From an uncultured Lachnospiraceae bacterium (GTDB lineage: Bacteria; Bacillota; Clostridia; Lachnospirales; Lachnospiraceae), in the NCBI GenBank assembly GCA_905209075.1, contig CAJLRL010000011.1, positions 10,376 to 74,375 of the forward strand: DNA of 64,000 bases, read 5' to 3'. Numbering within the stretch: position 1 is the first letter of the stretch; each line of letters starts with the position of its first letter. The notes under the pieces were generated by a model that saw nothing but the letters and a program-made list of their open reading frames with translations, searched no databases and was not told the DNA's origin. The translations under genes and the position numbers were made by a program. Positions 46,803 to 55,395 of the stretch are shown in pieces.

Positions 46803-46870
46803 CCGTAGGCGAATGATTACAAACACAGGCGTAGTGGTACTACGCTGAGGCTTGCAACATTCGTGTACGG
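46803..46870. repeat. 68-bp extended hairpin between proS and cca
   Basis: Nested inverted repeats: CCGTA (46803-46807) with TACGG (46866-46870), CGAATG (46810-46815) with CATTCG (46858-46863), and a perfect 7-bp inner stem GCGTAGT (46829-46835) / ACTACGC (46839-46845) with a GGT loop. There is no T-run, so it is not a standard terminator. It may be a dispersed palindromic repeat or an mRNA end structure for proS. Confidence 0.6.
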
Positions 46871-46887
46871 GAATTCAGACGTAGAGT

Positions 46888-48327
46888 TTAGTATGCTTTG
46901 CCCCAGTATACAAGCTTGTGTGCTGGCTTTCCACAGCATACACATACGTCAGAAATCTGTTCCTGATCATTAAATGGCATACAACGGCTTGTAACTGTTG
47001 TGTCCTCTTTGATCTTGTTCTCGCATGCTTCATCGCCACACCACATAGCCCGGATAAATCCCGGCTTTGTCTCTGCGATAGCTTTAAACTCATTGTAATC
47101 ATGAGCATCATTTATATGGCCTGCAAGGAATGTCTTTGCTCTCTCAAGCATATCATTTTGCATTGTCTCAAGTACCTCTGCAAGCTTCTCATTTACCTCG
47201 TCAAGTGATACAACGATCTTCTCTCTTGTGTCACGACGGACGATAACACACTGGTTTTTCTCAATATCCTTTGGTCCAAGCTCGATACGAACTGGAATTC
47301 CCTGAACCTCCTGTGCTGAGAATTTCCAGCCAGGTGTCTTGTCTGATGCATCGATCTTTACACGGAAATCCTTTGAAAGGGCATCTTTGAGATCGTAAGC
47401 TTTGTCTAACACGCCATCCTTCTGCTGCTGGATTGGAATTACCATTACCTGTGTCGGAGCGATTCTTGGTGGAAGTACAAGTCCTGAATCATCTCCGTGT
47501 ACCATGATGATTGCTCCGATAAGACGTGTTGAAACACCCCATGAAGTCTCATGGCAGTACTGTAATTTGTTCTCTTTGTCTGTATACTGGATGCCGAATG
47601 CTCTTGCAAAGCCATCACCGAAGTTGTGTGATGTACCTGACTGGAGAGCTTTTCCGTCATGCATGAGTGCCTCTATTGTATAAGTAGCCTCTGCTCCGGC
47701 GAATTTCTCCTTGTCTGTCTTTCTTCCTTTTACCATAGGGATAGCAAGATATTTCTCACAGAAATCGGCGTAGAGATTGAGCATCTGTACTGTACGTGCC
47801 TCTGCTTCCTCGGCTGTGGCATGAACTGTATGTCCTTCCTGCCATAAGAACTCTGATGAGCGAAGGAATGGACGTGTTGTCTTCTCCCAGCGTACTACTG
47901 AACACCACTGATTGTATACTTTTGGCAGATCTCTGTGTGACTGTACGATTTTGCTGTAAAGTTCACAGAAAAGTGTCTCTGATGTAGGTCTTACGGCAAG
48001 TCTCTCCTGAAGAGTCTCAAGACCTCCCTGTGTAACCCAGGCTACTTCCGGTGCAAATCCCTCTACGTGATCCTTTTCTTTCTGAAGAAGGCTCTCCGGA
48101 ATGAACATTGGCATGTAAACATTCTCTACGCCTGTCTCTTTGAACATTGCGTCGAGGTTTTTCTGTATATTTTCCCAGATGGCATAACCATTGGGTTTAA
48201 AGATCATGCATCCCTTTACAGATGAATAATCCATCAGCTCTGCTTTCTTCACAACGTCTGTATACCATTGTGCGAAGTCTTCCTCCATGGAAGTGATGGC
48301 TTCTACTAATTTTTTCTCCTTAGCCAT
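46888..48327 (-). CDS. proS: Prolyl-tRNA synthetase (short, archaeal/eukaryal-like type)
   Basis: The 479-residue class II synthetase charges tRNA-Pro. Motif 2 region 'RWEKTTRPFLRSSEFLWQEGHT', 'RPTSETLFCELYSK' and motif 3 'HGDDSGLVLPPRIAP' are visible. A C-terminal zinc-binding region has Cys pairs ('MWCGDEACENK' and 'CVCCGKPA') and ends in Tyr, typical of the short ProRS lineage without the editing insertion. The start at 48327 has AAAGGAGAAAAGC upstream. It lies next to the left repeat of the island; its promoter must lie in 48328-48414. Confidence 0.94.
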   Translation of the reverse strand: MAKEKKLVEAITSMEEDFAQWYTDVVKKAELMDYSSVKGCMIFKPNGYAIWENIQKNLDAMFKETGVENVYMPMFIPESLLQKEKDHVEGFAPEVAWVTQGGLETLQERLAVRPTSETLFCELYSKIVQSHRDLPKVYNQWCSVVRWEKTTRPFLRSSEFLWQEGHTVHATAEEAEARTVQMLNLYADFCEKYLAIPMVKGRKTDKEKFAGAEATYTIEALMHDGKALQSGTSHNFGDGFARAFGIQYTDKENKLQYCHETSWGVSTRLIGAIIMVHGDDSGLVLPPRIAPTQVMVIPIQQQKDGVLDKAYDLKDALSKDFRVKIDASDKTPGWKFSAQEVQGIPVRIELGPKDIEKNQCVIVRRDTREKIVVSLDEVNEKLAEVLETMQNDMLERAKTFLAGHINDAHDYNEFKAIAETKPGFIRAMWCGDEACENKIKEDTTVTSRCMPFNDQEQISDVCVCCGKPAHKLVYWGKAY

Positions 48328-48414
48328 TGCTTTTCTCCTTTTATTAAAATAGTATTCTATGACATACAGGACTCTGAAAACCACGTCCTGCACCACGCAT
48401 AATTTTACTAATTA

Positions 48415-48500
48415 ATATTATTCCATACGTCCGCCGATGTCAACTGTTTAAAGGCTTGGCGCACAGCTTGACAGCAAGTGTCAGGCTTGCGTCTGATCTG
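48415..48500. repeat. 86-bp direct repeat, left copy
   Basis: Bases 48415-48500 are identical over 86 bases to 54022-54107 and bracket the IS-bounded island exactly. The repeat contains a hairpin (GGCGCA.AGCTTGACA / TGTCAGGCTTGCGTC) of the same family as the long hairpin at 25648-25684. The left end of the complete IS begins right after it. Confidence 0.9.
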
Positions 48501-48501
48501 T

Positions 48502-50495
48502 CCCACTCGGGTCTTTGACACTTTCATAACAACATATTTTCCCTCAACCATTGTATTTAAGCCATTTATGGCTTATTTTTTTGTCAAATTTTTCAAATTT
48601 ATACGTGCTTGTTTGTGCTTGTTGTGGTATAATAAAAATAAAAAGGTGTTTTTTATGTATGTAAATATTACTGGCAGTTCAAATAACAAAGATATATACA
48701 TTTATCAATCGTATCGTAAAGAGAATGGTAAAACCTCTTCTCGTATTTTCAAAAAGCTTGGCAAATATAATGAACTTTTAGAGCGTTTTGATAATGACAA
48801 AGAAAAGTTAATGGCATGGGCAAAAGAAGAAGCCCGGAAAGAAACAGAAGCTTATAACAATAAAGCCGTTCCTATTCCGCTTAAGCTTTCTCAGAAAGCT
48901 TTTATCACCAAAGACGAAGAAAGATGTTTCAATGTAGGCTATCTCTTCTTACAGCAACTATGCACTGATTTACGAATTGATAACATATGCCGAAAAATTA
49001 AGGAGAGACACAAATTCAAGTATGACTTTAGCGCTATCTTAACCGACTTGATATATGCACGCATTCTTTCTCCATCAAGTAAATTAAGCAGTTACACTTT
49101 TTGCCCAAAATTATTAGAGCCACCAAAGTATTCTCTTCAAAATGTTTACCGCGCTCTCTCTGTTATGGCAGAAGAATCCTTTTTTATTCAGGAGGAGCTG
49201 TATCGTAATTCAAATTTTGTTCACTCCAAAAATACAAAAATACTGTATTACGATTGTTCAAATTACTACTTCGAAATCGAGGAAGAAGATGGAAACAAAT
49301 GTTATGGAAAAAGCAAAGAAAATAGACCAAACCCTATTGTTACAATGGGCTTATTTATGGATGCTGACGGTATACCTCTTGCTTTTGATATTTTTCCTGG
49401 CAACCAAAACGAGCAGACTACCTTAAAACCACTGGAATCAACTATTATTCGTGACTTTAATTGCAGCGAATTCATCTTTTGTTCTGACGCAGGACTTGGA
49501 AGCGTGAACAATCGTAGATTTAACAGTTTAGGTAATCGTTCGTATGTCATCACTCACTCTATCAAAAAGATGAAAAATGAAGATAAAGAGATTGCGTTAT
49601 CACCTAAGCAGTTCAAAAAAATTGGCTCAAATAAATTTATTGATATAAGTACTTTAGATGAATCCGATGATGAGGTTTTCAATTCAATTTACTACAAAGA
49701 AATTCCTCTTGTTACAGGAGATATGGACGAAACAATAATAGTTACATACTCTCCAAAATATAAAGATTATCAGCAGAAAATCAGAAGCAAACAGTTAGAC
49801 CGTGCGCAAAAAATGGTAGATGGTAAAATCAAGAAAAGAAAAGGCAAAAATCAAAATGATCCTGCAAGATTTGTAAAGGAAACTAAATTCACAAACGAAG
49901 GTGAAATTGCTGAAAACGAAACTTTCGAATTAGACCAAGACAGAATTTCTGAAGAAGCTAAATATGATGGCTTTTATGCTGTCATAACAAATCTGGAAGA
50001 CAATGTCGAAGAAATATTAAAGATAAACAAACAGCGCTGGGAAATTGAAGAAAACTTTAGAATTATAAAAACAGATTTTGAAGCAAGACCCGTTTATGTC
50101 AGACGAGATGACAGAATCAAAGCTCATTTTTTGACCTGTTACATAAGTTTGCTGGTCTATCGATTATTGGAAAAGAAACTGGACAATAAATATACATGCG
50201 AAGAAATACTATCAACAATTCGTGAAATGCAGATGACACTACTATCTGGAAACAGCGGATATGTACCATCATACAAACGAACAGAATTGACCGATTTTCT
50301 TCACGAAACCTTTGGTTTTCATACCGACTATGAATTCATAACGAAAGCTACAATGCGAAATATAATAAAAAATACAAAAAATAGCACAAATACCTAAAAA
50401 TAGCACATATCGCTACGGACAACAAAACAGCCGCAAGCCTTGTAAATACTAGGGTTGCGACTGTTTTTATCTTAACAAAGTGTCAAAGATGGGAT
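48502..50495 (+). mobile_element. Complete IS1634/IS4-type insertion sequence (copy A)
   Basis: The element is about 2.0 kb with one transposase gene. Terminal inverted repeats share TCTTTGACACTTT (48512-48524) and its complement (50477-50489). A promoter with TATAAT at 48628-48633 precedes the transposase, and a terminator hairpin (ACAGCCGCAA.../...TTGCGACTGTTTTT) lies near 50427-50470. The exact left boundary is uncertain by a few bases because the flank also has CCCACTC. The left end abuts the 86-bp repeat and the right end abuts decayed ICE genes. Confidence 0.85.
48655..50397 (+). CDS. IS1634-family transposase (DDE, IS4 superfamily)
   Basis: The 580-residue protein has 'ILYYDCSNYYFE' (first Asp), 'FIFCSDAGLGS' (second Asp) and 'RWEIEENFRIIKTDF' (Glu in the YREK-like signature), the DDE triad of the IS4/IS1634 superfamily. 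The insertion between the second Asp and the Glu is long, as expected. The start ATG at 48655 follows AAAAGGTG; the open frame upstream belongs to the IS end. The gene is intact and so potentially active. IS1634 relatives are known for long, variable target duplications. Confidence 0.9.
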   Translation: MYVNITGSSNNKDIYIYQSYRKENGKTSSRIFKKLGKYNELLERFDNDKEKLMAWAKEEARKETEAYNNKAVPIPLKLSQKAFITKDEERCFNVGYLFLQQLCTDLRIDNICRKIKERHKFKYDFSAILTDLIYARILSPSSKLSSYTFCPKLLEPPKYSLQNVYRALSVMAEESFFIQEELYRNSNFVHSKNTKILYYDCSNYYFEIEEEDGNKCYGKSKENRPNPIVTMGLFMDADGIPLAFDIFPGNQNEQTTLKPLESTIIRDFNCSEFIFCSDAGLGSVNNRRFNSLGNRSYVITHSIKKMKNEDKEIALSPKQFKKIGSNKFIDISTLDESDDEVFNSIYYKEIPLVTGDMDETIIVTYSPKYKDYQQKIRSKQLDRAQKMVDGKIKKRKGKNQNDPARFVKETKFTNEGEIAENETFELDQDRISEEAKYDGFYAVITNLEDNVEEILKINKQRWEIEENFRIIKTDFEARPVYVRRDDRIKAHFLTCYISLLVYRLLEKKLDNKYTCEEILSTIREMQMTLLSGNSGYVPSYKRTELTDFLHETFGFHTDYEFITKATMRNIIKNTKNSTNT

Positions 50496-50536
50496 TATAA
50501 CATGTGGAGTCGAATTTTGCTAGTACCGACTCCCAT

Positions 50537-50740
50537 TCATTCTGCTGCTTCCAGAGAAATTTCTGCAAATTCCTCATCGGTCATGCTCTGGCGCTTACCT
50601 AACACCTGCTCTCCAAGATCCTCCATATCGCTGTCCTTTATGTGCGGCATTACCTGTCTGATCTGCCCAATCATATCCTTCCTGTCCTGTGTCTCAAACA
50701 TACACATGAAATTGATTTCTTCTACTGTGAATTTACTCAT
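50537..50740 (-). CDS. TTRAP-type transposon-transfer assisting protein (ICE remnant)
   Basis: The 67-residue protein 'MSKFTVEEINFMCMFETQDR...' matches the small TTRAP proteins found in Tn1549-like conjugative elements of gut Firmicutes ('SMTDEEFAEISLEAAE' ending). GAGGGAG lies upstream, and it begins 4 bases after the preceding frame stops, as in the native element. The reading frame is intact but all conjugation machinery is missing, so it is probably a leftover without function. Confidence 0.7.
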   Translation of the reverse strand: MSKFTVEEINFMCMFETQDRKDMIGQIRQVMPHIKDSDMEDLGEQVLGKRQSMTDEEFAEISLEAAE

Positions 50741-50744
50741 CTTC

Positions 50745-51216
50745 TTACATCTCCCTCTGTGATTTTTTCTCGGTTTCCTTTTCCGGTGAAGTACGCTCCG
50801 TCTTATCTCTCTGCTCTATGACCGCCCTTTTCTCCGCCAGCTTCTCCTTTATAGAAATTCTGCCTTTGGTCTGCTCCTGTTCCTTTTTCTCCGCTCCGTT
50901 ATTCAGGACATTATCAATCATGTTGTAATTCTGTTCTTCAAGCTCCTCAATCTTTGCAAGCGGCTTGTATTCTGCCAGCTTGTCAAGCAGCTCCTTTACC
51001 CTTCTCGCAGTCTGAACCGCTTCGCTGTTTTCAATCTCCACACCCTGTCCGAAAATGTCCGTAATGCTCTCTGACGCCTTCAGAAATGATCGCATTGAGA
51101 AAGTCATTCAGATACCCAGTATTTCCGTTTCTGATGTCCTCAGTGATGTTGGCAACCTGTGCTTCTGGTATCATCACTAATGCCAAGACAATAGCAAAGT
51201 GCCTTGTGGTATACAT
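50745..51216 (-). pseudogene. Frameshifted C-terminal part of an ICE accessory (LPD/DUF4316-like) gene
   Basis: Two overlapping frames carry pieces of one protein. Frame one (51216-51031) has 'QVANITEDIRNGNTGYLNDF'; frame two (51107-50745) continues 'SEAVQTARRVKELLDKLAEY', 'LEEQNYNMIDNVLNN' and a basic tail 'RISIKEKLAEKRAVIEQR'. These resemble the multi-domain accessory proteins next to TTRAP in Tn1549-like ICEs. A frameshift near 51090 separates them, and the 5' part is missing because the sequence is joined to another gene fragment at about 51200. Not functional. Confidence 0.6.
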
Positions 51217-51328
51217 CCTGATACCGTATCTCTTTCAATTTCTCATAGTAGAATTTCTCATGTGCTTCGCTGATAAAAATAAGTTCTTGAGCTTTTTCGG
51301 CTCTTGATCCTAACGCTGTACTACTCAT
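51140..51328 (-). pseudogene. Truncated DUF6075-like ICE gene, 5' part
   Basis: From ATG 51328 (GGAGG upstream) the frame encodes 'ISEAHEKFYYEKLKEIRYQDVYHKALCYCLGISDDTR', which resembles the start of DUF6075-type proteins of Firmicute conjugative elements. After that the homology stops and a short out-of-frame tail ends at 51140. The break point matches where the accessory-gene fragment begins in another frame, so a deletion has fused two ICE genes. Confidence 0.55.
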
Positions 51329-51343
51329 GTTTATTTCCTCCAA

Positions 51344-51766
51344 TTCATAATTTTTCGACTATAACACAAAAAGGACACTCTCCTAGTTTTCACTTGGAAA
51401 GTGTCCATTTGATACAAAATTATATGAAATTGGATTCACTATCGCACTACCAAAAACGCATTATCACGCATTATTTGGCATTACGCTTCGCAAATTTGTT
51501 GCAAATTTGTTGCAAATTCCATTTTCAAAAGCTCGAAAGCCTTGATTTTACTGGATTACTCGATGATTGTAGCAACACGGCCTGAACCTACAGTACGTCC
51601 ACCTTCACGAGTTTACGGTTCGTAGATTGTGATAAATCGCATTGATTTTATGCACATTCTATCGCACATATCGCCCATATAGTATATAAAAATAATGGCT
51701 TTCAGATTTTTTAGAGCCATAATAGAGCCAGCAACTATTTAATATAAGTTTCCTAGAAATGTTACA
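51344..51766. other. Noncoding ICE-end-like region with tuf scrap
   Basis: No intact gene. The region holds three tandem GCAAATTTGTT-type repeats (about 51487-51519), the tuf 3' fragment (51556-51609), and AT-rich sequence with a small hairpin (ATGGCT...AGAGCCAT near 51693-51722). Iteron-like repeats next to a host gene scrap are what the end of an integrated element would leave. Confidence 0.5.
51556..51609 (-). pseudogene. 54-bp fragment of the tuf (EF-Tu) 3' end
   Basis: On the minus strand these 18 codons read REGGRTVGSGRVATIIE and stop, the universal C-terminus of bacterial EF-Tu. The codon before is Thr, then an in-frame stop, so homology begins exactly at Arg. No EF-Tu gene is present around it. 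It is either a scrap carried by an element that once integrated at the end of tuf, or a recombination relic. Confidence 0.8.
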
Positions 51767-52993
51767 CTAAACTTTTTTCAACTCTCTATCTAACGACAAT
51801 AATACGTTCATTATCACAAATCCAACACCACTAAACAACACCAAATAACACGGATTATTCTTTTCAGCATAAAATGACCCTAATATCACAACAATTGGAC
51901 CAATTGATAAACACATCGATGACAACGTGCCTAATACTTTTCCCTTTATATTATCAGGAATCATTTTCTGCATAAGCACTCTTACATTAATATTTACACT
52001 TGAAACTGATATTCCTAGAGCAAGTGCAATAACCGAATAAATTCCAAAAATATTTACTTTGATATTTAAAATATTTGGAACTGCAATCAGTATAATAGAA
52101 AAAGCTTCAAACATTAATGAAACAATAATTAATCTGTAACGTTTTGATGCTTTTACCAAACTAAATATTGCAGCACCTAACAATGCACCTAAAGATAATA
52201 CGGTTTCTATCATGCCATATTCTACTTCTGACACTCCCGAATACTTTGTGAGTATGATAGGAAATGATAAATTCGCCGCAATCCCATAAAAAATATTGAT
52301 AAATATAGCTACGAAATACAAGTCAAACACTACTCTTTTTTTTCTTAAAAACAAAGCAGTCTCATGAAATTCTTCTTTTACTGACTTTTTACGCCCATAC
52401 ACATTTCCGCCATTTGGATATTCCAAATACATTTCAGTAAATGCTGAAATCAAAAAACTTATTCCATTAATTAACATGAATATTTTAAAATCTGTTACAG
52501 AATATATTACAGCCCCTATTGTAGGTGCAAGCAACGCAATCAATGATGATATTCCTTCGTTTATCGAACACATTTTATCGAGTTTTTCATCCTTGAACAA
52601 ACTTTCCAAGGATGCATTCATTGTAACATCAAAAAAGGTGTTAATTGTATTTAATAAAAAGGTTACTATAAATACTATCCATAAATAATTAGAAATGACA
52701 GACATTACAAAAAAAGCTAAAAACATTACTGTGCCAGACAAAATATCAGTACATACTAGTATTTTTTTTCTATTATAACGATCTGCTACAATTCCAGATA
52801 TTGTACTAAACAAAATTCGAGGAAAAGTCTCCAGTACAATTGTAATTGCAAAATTTATAGCTGAACCTGTTGTATATAGTATCACTAATGCAAATACAAA
52901 ATTATATATTTGTGTTCCAAGAACAGATACAATTCTTCCTAATATAAAAATCCATTTATTATGTGTTGTCATAGTATAAGTATTATTCATCAT
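51767..52993 (-). CDS. MFS efflux transporter (DHA3/Mef-like), island cargo
   Basis: The 408-residue protein has about 12 membrane segments and the MFS loop motif 'ISGIVADRYNRKKILVCTDI' between segments 2 and 3. It belongs with drug:H+ antiporter-3 (macrolide-efflux-like) carriers by overall feel; the substrate is not known. The start at 52993 (or the next ATG) has GGAGGA upstream. A promoter TTGACA (53050-53045) with TACAAT (53028-53023) and a 16-base spacer precedes it. Its base composition is more AT-rich than most neighbours, in line with transfer. It sits between the ICE scar and the deleted IS copy. Confidence 0.75.
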   Translation of the reverse strand: MMNNTYTMTTHNKWIFILGRIVSVLGTQIYNFVFALVILYTTGSAINFAITIVLETFPRILFSTISGIVADRYNRKKILVCTDILSGTVMFLAFFVMSVISNYLWIVFIVTFLLNTINTFFDVTMNASLESLFKDEKLDKMCSINEGISSLIALLAPTIGAVIYSVTDFKIFMLINGISFLISAFTEMYLEYPNGGNVYGRKKSVKEEFHETALFLRKKRVVFDLYFVAIFINIFYGIAANLSFPIILTKYSGVSEVEYGMIETVLSLGALLGAAIFSLVKASKRYRLIIVSLMFEAFSIILIAVPNILNIKVNIFGIYSVIALALGISVSSVNINVRVLMQKMIPDNIKGKVLGTLSSMCLSIGPIVVILGSFYAEKNNPCYLVLFSGVGFVIMNVLLSLDRELKKV

Positions 52994-53270
52994 AAACTCC
53001 TCCTTCCCAAAATTTCTATCATATTGTATACTATATATATATATTGTCAACTATTTTCATCATCATTTTTCCAATTTCTCGATAATTATTGACCTCAACA
53101 AAAGGAACAATACTTAGAAGCTGTCGCTGTAAATTCAAACAACTCGGGTCTTTGTCACTTTCATAACAACATATTTTCCCTCAACCATTGTATTTAAGCC
53201 ATTTATGGCTTATTTTTTTGTCAAATTTTTTAATTTTATACGTGCTTGTTTGTGCTTGTTGTGGTATAAT

Positions 53271-53538
53271 TCTTAAGTGAAGTATCACAGATTGAGCAAT
53301 GAAAAAGAGCAACTGATTTTGAAATGTCAGTTGCTCAAGATGTGATTCTTCATAATTGTACCGAGGCGCGAGAACTTAGCCAGTATATATGGGGATTGTA
53401 TGAAACACTTATTTAGTGAAAAATACAAAAATAGGAACAATACAAAATAAGCAAATGCTGTTCAAGCTCTTTAGAGCCTATTTCTTGCACGACAAATAAG
53501 CCTCCAAAGGAAGCTTTTTAAAAATATGAAATTCGAAT
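53271..53538. other. Foreign 268-bp insert inside IS copy B
   Basis: This does not match copy A. It has a 10-bp hairpin GAGCAACTGA (53307-53316) / TCAGTTGCTC (53327-53336), followed on the minus strand by TTTTTC, so it can terminate transcription in that direction. A short open frame on the plus strand (near 53320-53420) ends '...TEARELSQYIWGLYETLI', which I do not recognise. Confidence 0.55.
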
Positions 53539-53592
53539 GAAATATTAAAGATAAATAAACAGCGCTGGGAAATAGAAGAAAACTTCAGAATT

Positions 53593-53925
53593 ATGAAAAC
53601 AGATTTTGAAGCAAGACCCGTTTATGTCAGACGAGATGACAGAATTAAAGCTCATTTTTTGACCTGTTACATAAGTTTGCTGGTCTATCGATTATTGGAA
53701 AAGAAACTGGACAATAAATATACATGCGAAGAAATACTATCAACAATTCGTGAAATGCAGATGACACTACTATCTGGAAACAGCGGATATGTACCATCAT
53801 ACAAACGAACAGAATTGACCGATTTTCTTCACGAAACCTTTGGTTTTCATACCGACTATGAATTCATAACGAAAGCTACAATGCGAAATATAATAAAAAA
53901 TACAAAAAATAGCACAAATACCTAA
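53593..53925 (+). pseudogene. 3' remnant of the IS1634-type transposase
   Basis: The last 110 codons of the transposase, from within the YREK region ('MKTDFEARPVYVRRDDRIKAHF') to the normal stop, match copy A in protein sequence over this stretch. There is no start region and the two catalytic Asp residues are lost. Confidence 0.9.
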
Positions 53926-54021
53926 AAATAGCACATATCGCTACGGACAACAAAACAGCCGCAAGCCTTGTAAATACTAGGGTTGCGACTGTTTTTATCT
54001 TAACAAAGGGTCAAAGATGGG

Positions 54022-54107
54022 ATATTATTCCATACGTCCGCCGATGTCAACTGTTTAAAGGCTTGGCGCACAGCTTGACAGCAAGTGTCAGGCTTGCGTC
54101 TGATCTG
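54022..54107. repeat. 86-bp direct repeat, right copy
   Basis: Identical to 48415-48500. It follows directly on the right end of IS copy B and runs to within 8 bases of the stop codon of the next MFS gene. In the ancestral chromosome it was probably the single intergenic stretch between proS and that gene. Its hairpin may act as the gene's 3' end structure. Confidence 0.9.
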
Positions 54108-54114
54108 CCCACTC

Positions 54115-55395
54115 TTAGCCTGCGAGTTCCGATTGCCGGATTTCTTCTGTTTCTGTGTCTGTCATCTTATTATTAAGCAGGATAACACCTATGAATAACA
54201 CCAATATTCCGGAAACTACAAACATAACACCCGTGTCTACATATGCTACAAGAGCGCTGACCACAAACGATGCCACCGGTACTGCAGCAATTCCGATCGC
54301 TGTATTTATGCCGGAAATCCGTGCAAGATATTCTTCCTTTATCTGTTTCATGGCAAATACATTCATATATGCACTCATAAGTGCTATCGTGTATCCCATG
54401 ATAAGACTCAATACTCCGGTAAAAATGTAGACAACTGCCCTATTCATATACAATGGTTTTGCTATTGGAATTATGATATAAAACGCAGCCATACCTACAC
54501 ATCCCATAAACAGTATAAGCTTTCCCTTCAGCATCTGCTGCACCATTGGATATGTAATTGATCCGAGTAACATTCCAACTGTTGCGGTAATTCCAAGTAA
54601 TGATAACAGTTCTGCCCCGCCACCTAAGATTTCACTTGCGAGCGGTGCCTGAAGACTGTTAAACGGAATAAGGATCACATTCAAAAATACACATACTATC
54701 AGGAAAAATAAAATGATCTTCTCCCTTTTTACATATCCAAATCCATCCTTTAAAGTCTCAAAATACTCTTTTTTATCAAATTTCTGTTTTATAAGTCCTT
54801 TTTCGTTTGTGTTTATCGTTGATATGATAAGCGCCGATATGATAAACGTAGCCATATCTACATATATTGCTCCTGATGTACCTATGACAGCTATTATTCC
54901 TGCTGCCGCCGCTGTTCCGATAAGTTCAGCAACACTAGACAATGTAGATTCAAGTGAAAGTCCATACTCAAAGTATTCTTTCTTTAAGACCTTTGGTGTC
55001 AACGCCATATTTGCCGGTCCACGGAATGCCTCTGCCGTAGAAATGATCAACGTAGTAACTATAAGCATCCATGGCTGCAAAAGTGAAAGCAGATATCCGG
55101 TCGCAACATATGCCACACAGGCAGCTCGTATAAAATCTGTAGACACCATTATAGCCTTTTTATTTCTTCCCTCAACCCAGGCTCCTGCAAGCGGTGTGAT
55201 AAAAATTGTAGGCACACGGTTTATTCCAAATATTATCGCAGACCATGCAGCACTTCCAGTCAGTTCGTAAACGATCCACGTGGATGCGATCGCATCAATC
55301 GAATCGCCGAATCTATTCACGATTGCGGATATTATGATCTTCATATACTCAAATTGTCTAAATATGTCCTTATATGTAACTTTATTTTCGCTCAT
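54115..55395 (-). CDS. MFS transporter next to the quorum-sensing-like regulator
   Basis: The 426-residue protein has about 12 membrane segments and the DHA3-like loop 'LAGAWVEGRNKKAIMVSTDF' after segment 2. The start at 55395 has GGGAGG eight bases upstream. Its ATG overlaps the stop of a short Cys-rich open frame (ATGA). The gene diverges from the HTH/TPR regulator, and the regulator's operator-like repeat (55585-55612) overlaps the region where this gene's -35 would lie (TATAAT at 55565-55560). It may therefore be controlled by that regulator. Possible roles are efflux of a toxic compound or of the signal; neither is shown. Confidence 0.75.
   Translation of the reverse strand: MSENKVTYKDIFRQFEYMKIIISAIVNRFGDSIDAIASTWIVYELTGSAAWSAIIFGINRVPTIFITPLAGAWVEGRNKKAIMVSTDFIRAACVAYVATGYLLSLLQPWMLIVTTLIISTAEAFRGPANMALTPKVLKKEYFEYGLSLESTLSSVAELIGTAAAAGIIAVIGTSGAIYVDMATFIISALIISTINTNEKGLIKQKFDKKEYFETLKDGFGYVKREKIILFFLIVCVFLNVILIPFNSLQAPLASEILGGGAELLSLLGITATVGMLLGSITYPMVQQMLKGKLILFMGCVGMAAFYIIIPIAKPLYMNRAVVYIFTGVLSLIMGYTIALMSAYMNVFAMKQIKEEYLARISGINTAIGIAAVPVASFVVSALVAYVDTGVMFVVSGILVLFIGVILLNNKMTDTETEEIRQSELAG

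Larger units (their letters stand above)
53142..54021 (+). mobile_element. Internally deleted copy of the IS1634-type element (copy B)
   Basis: The left 130 bases (53142-53270) match copy A up to its promoter TATAAT, and the right 480 bases (from 53539) match copy A from the codons around 50011 to the right end, including the terminator hairpin. Between them lies about 268 bases of unrelated DNA. Only the last ~125 transposase codons remain (nearly identical to copy A), so it cannot make transposase, but it keeps both ends. Its right end abuts the right 86-bp repeat. It points the same way as copy A. Confidence 0.85.

Noticed and set aside
48328..48414. T-box leader upstream of proS
   Set aside because: The interval is under 90 bases and lacks the T-box core sequence and terminator.
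48415..48500. 86-bp repeats as att sites of a tyrosine or serine integrase
   Set aside because: No recombinase gene lies between the repeats, and their outer junctions coincide with IS ends, so IS-mediated duplication explains them better. It is not fully excluded.
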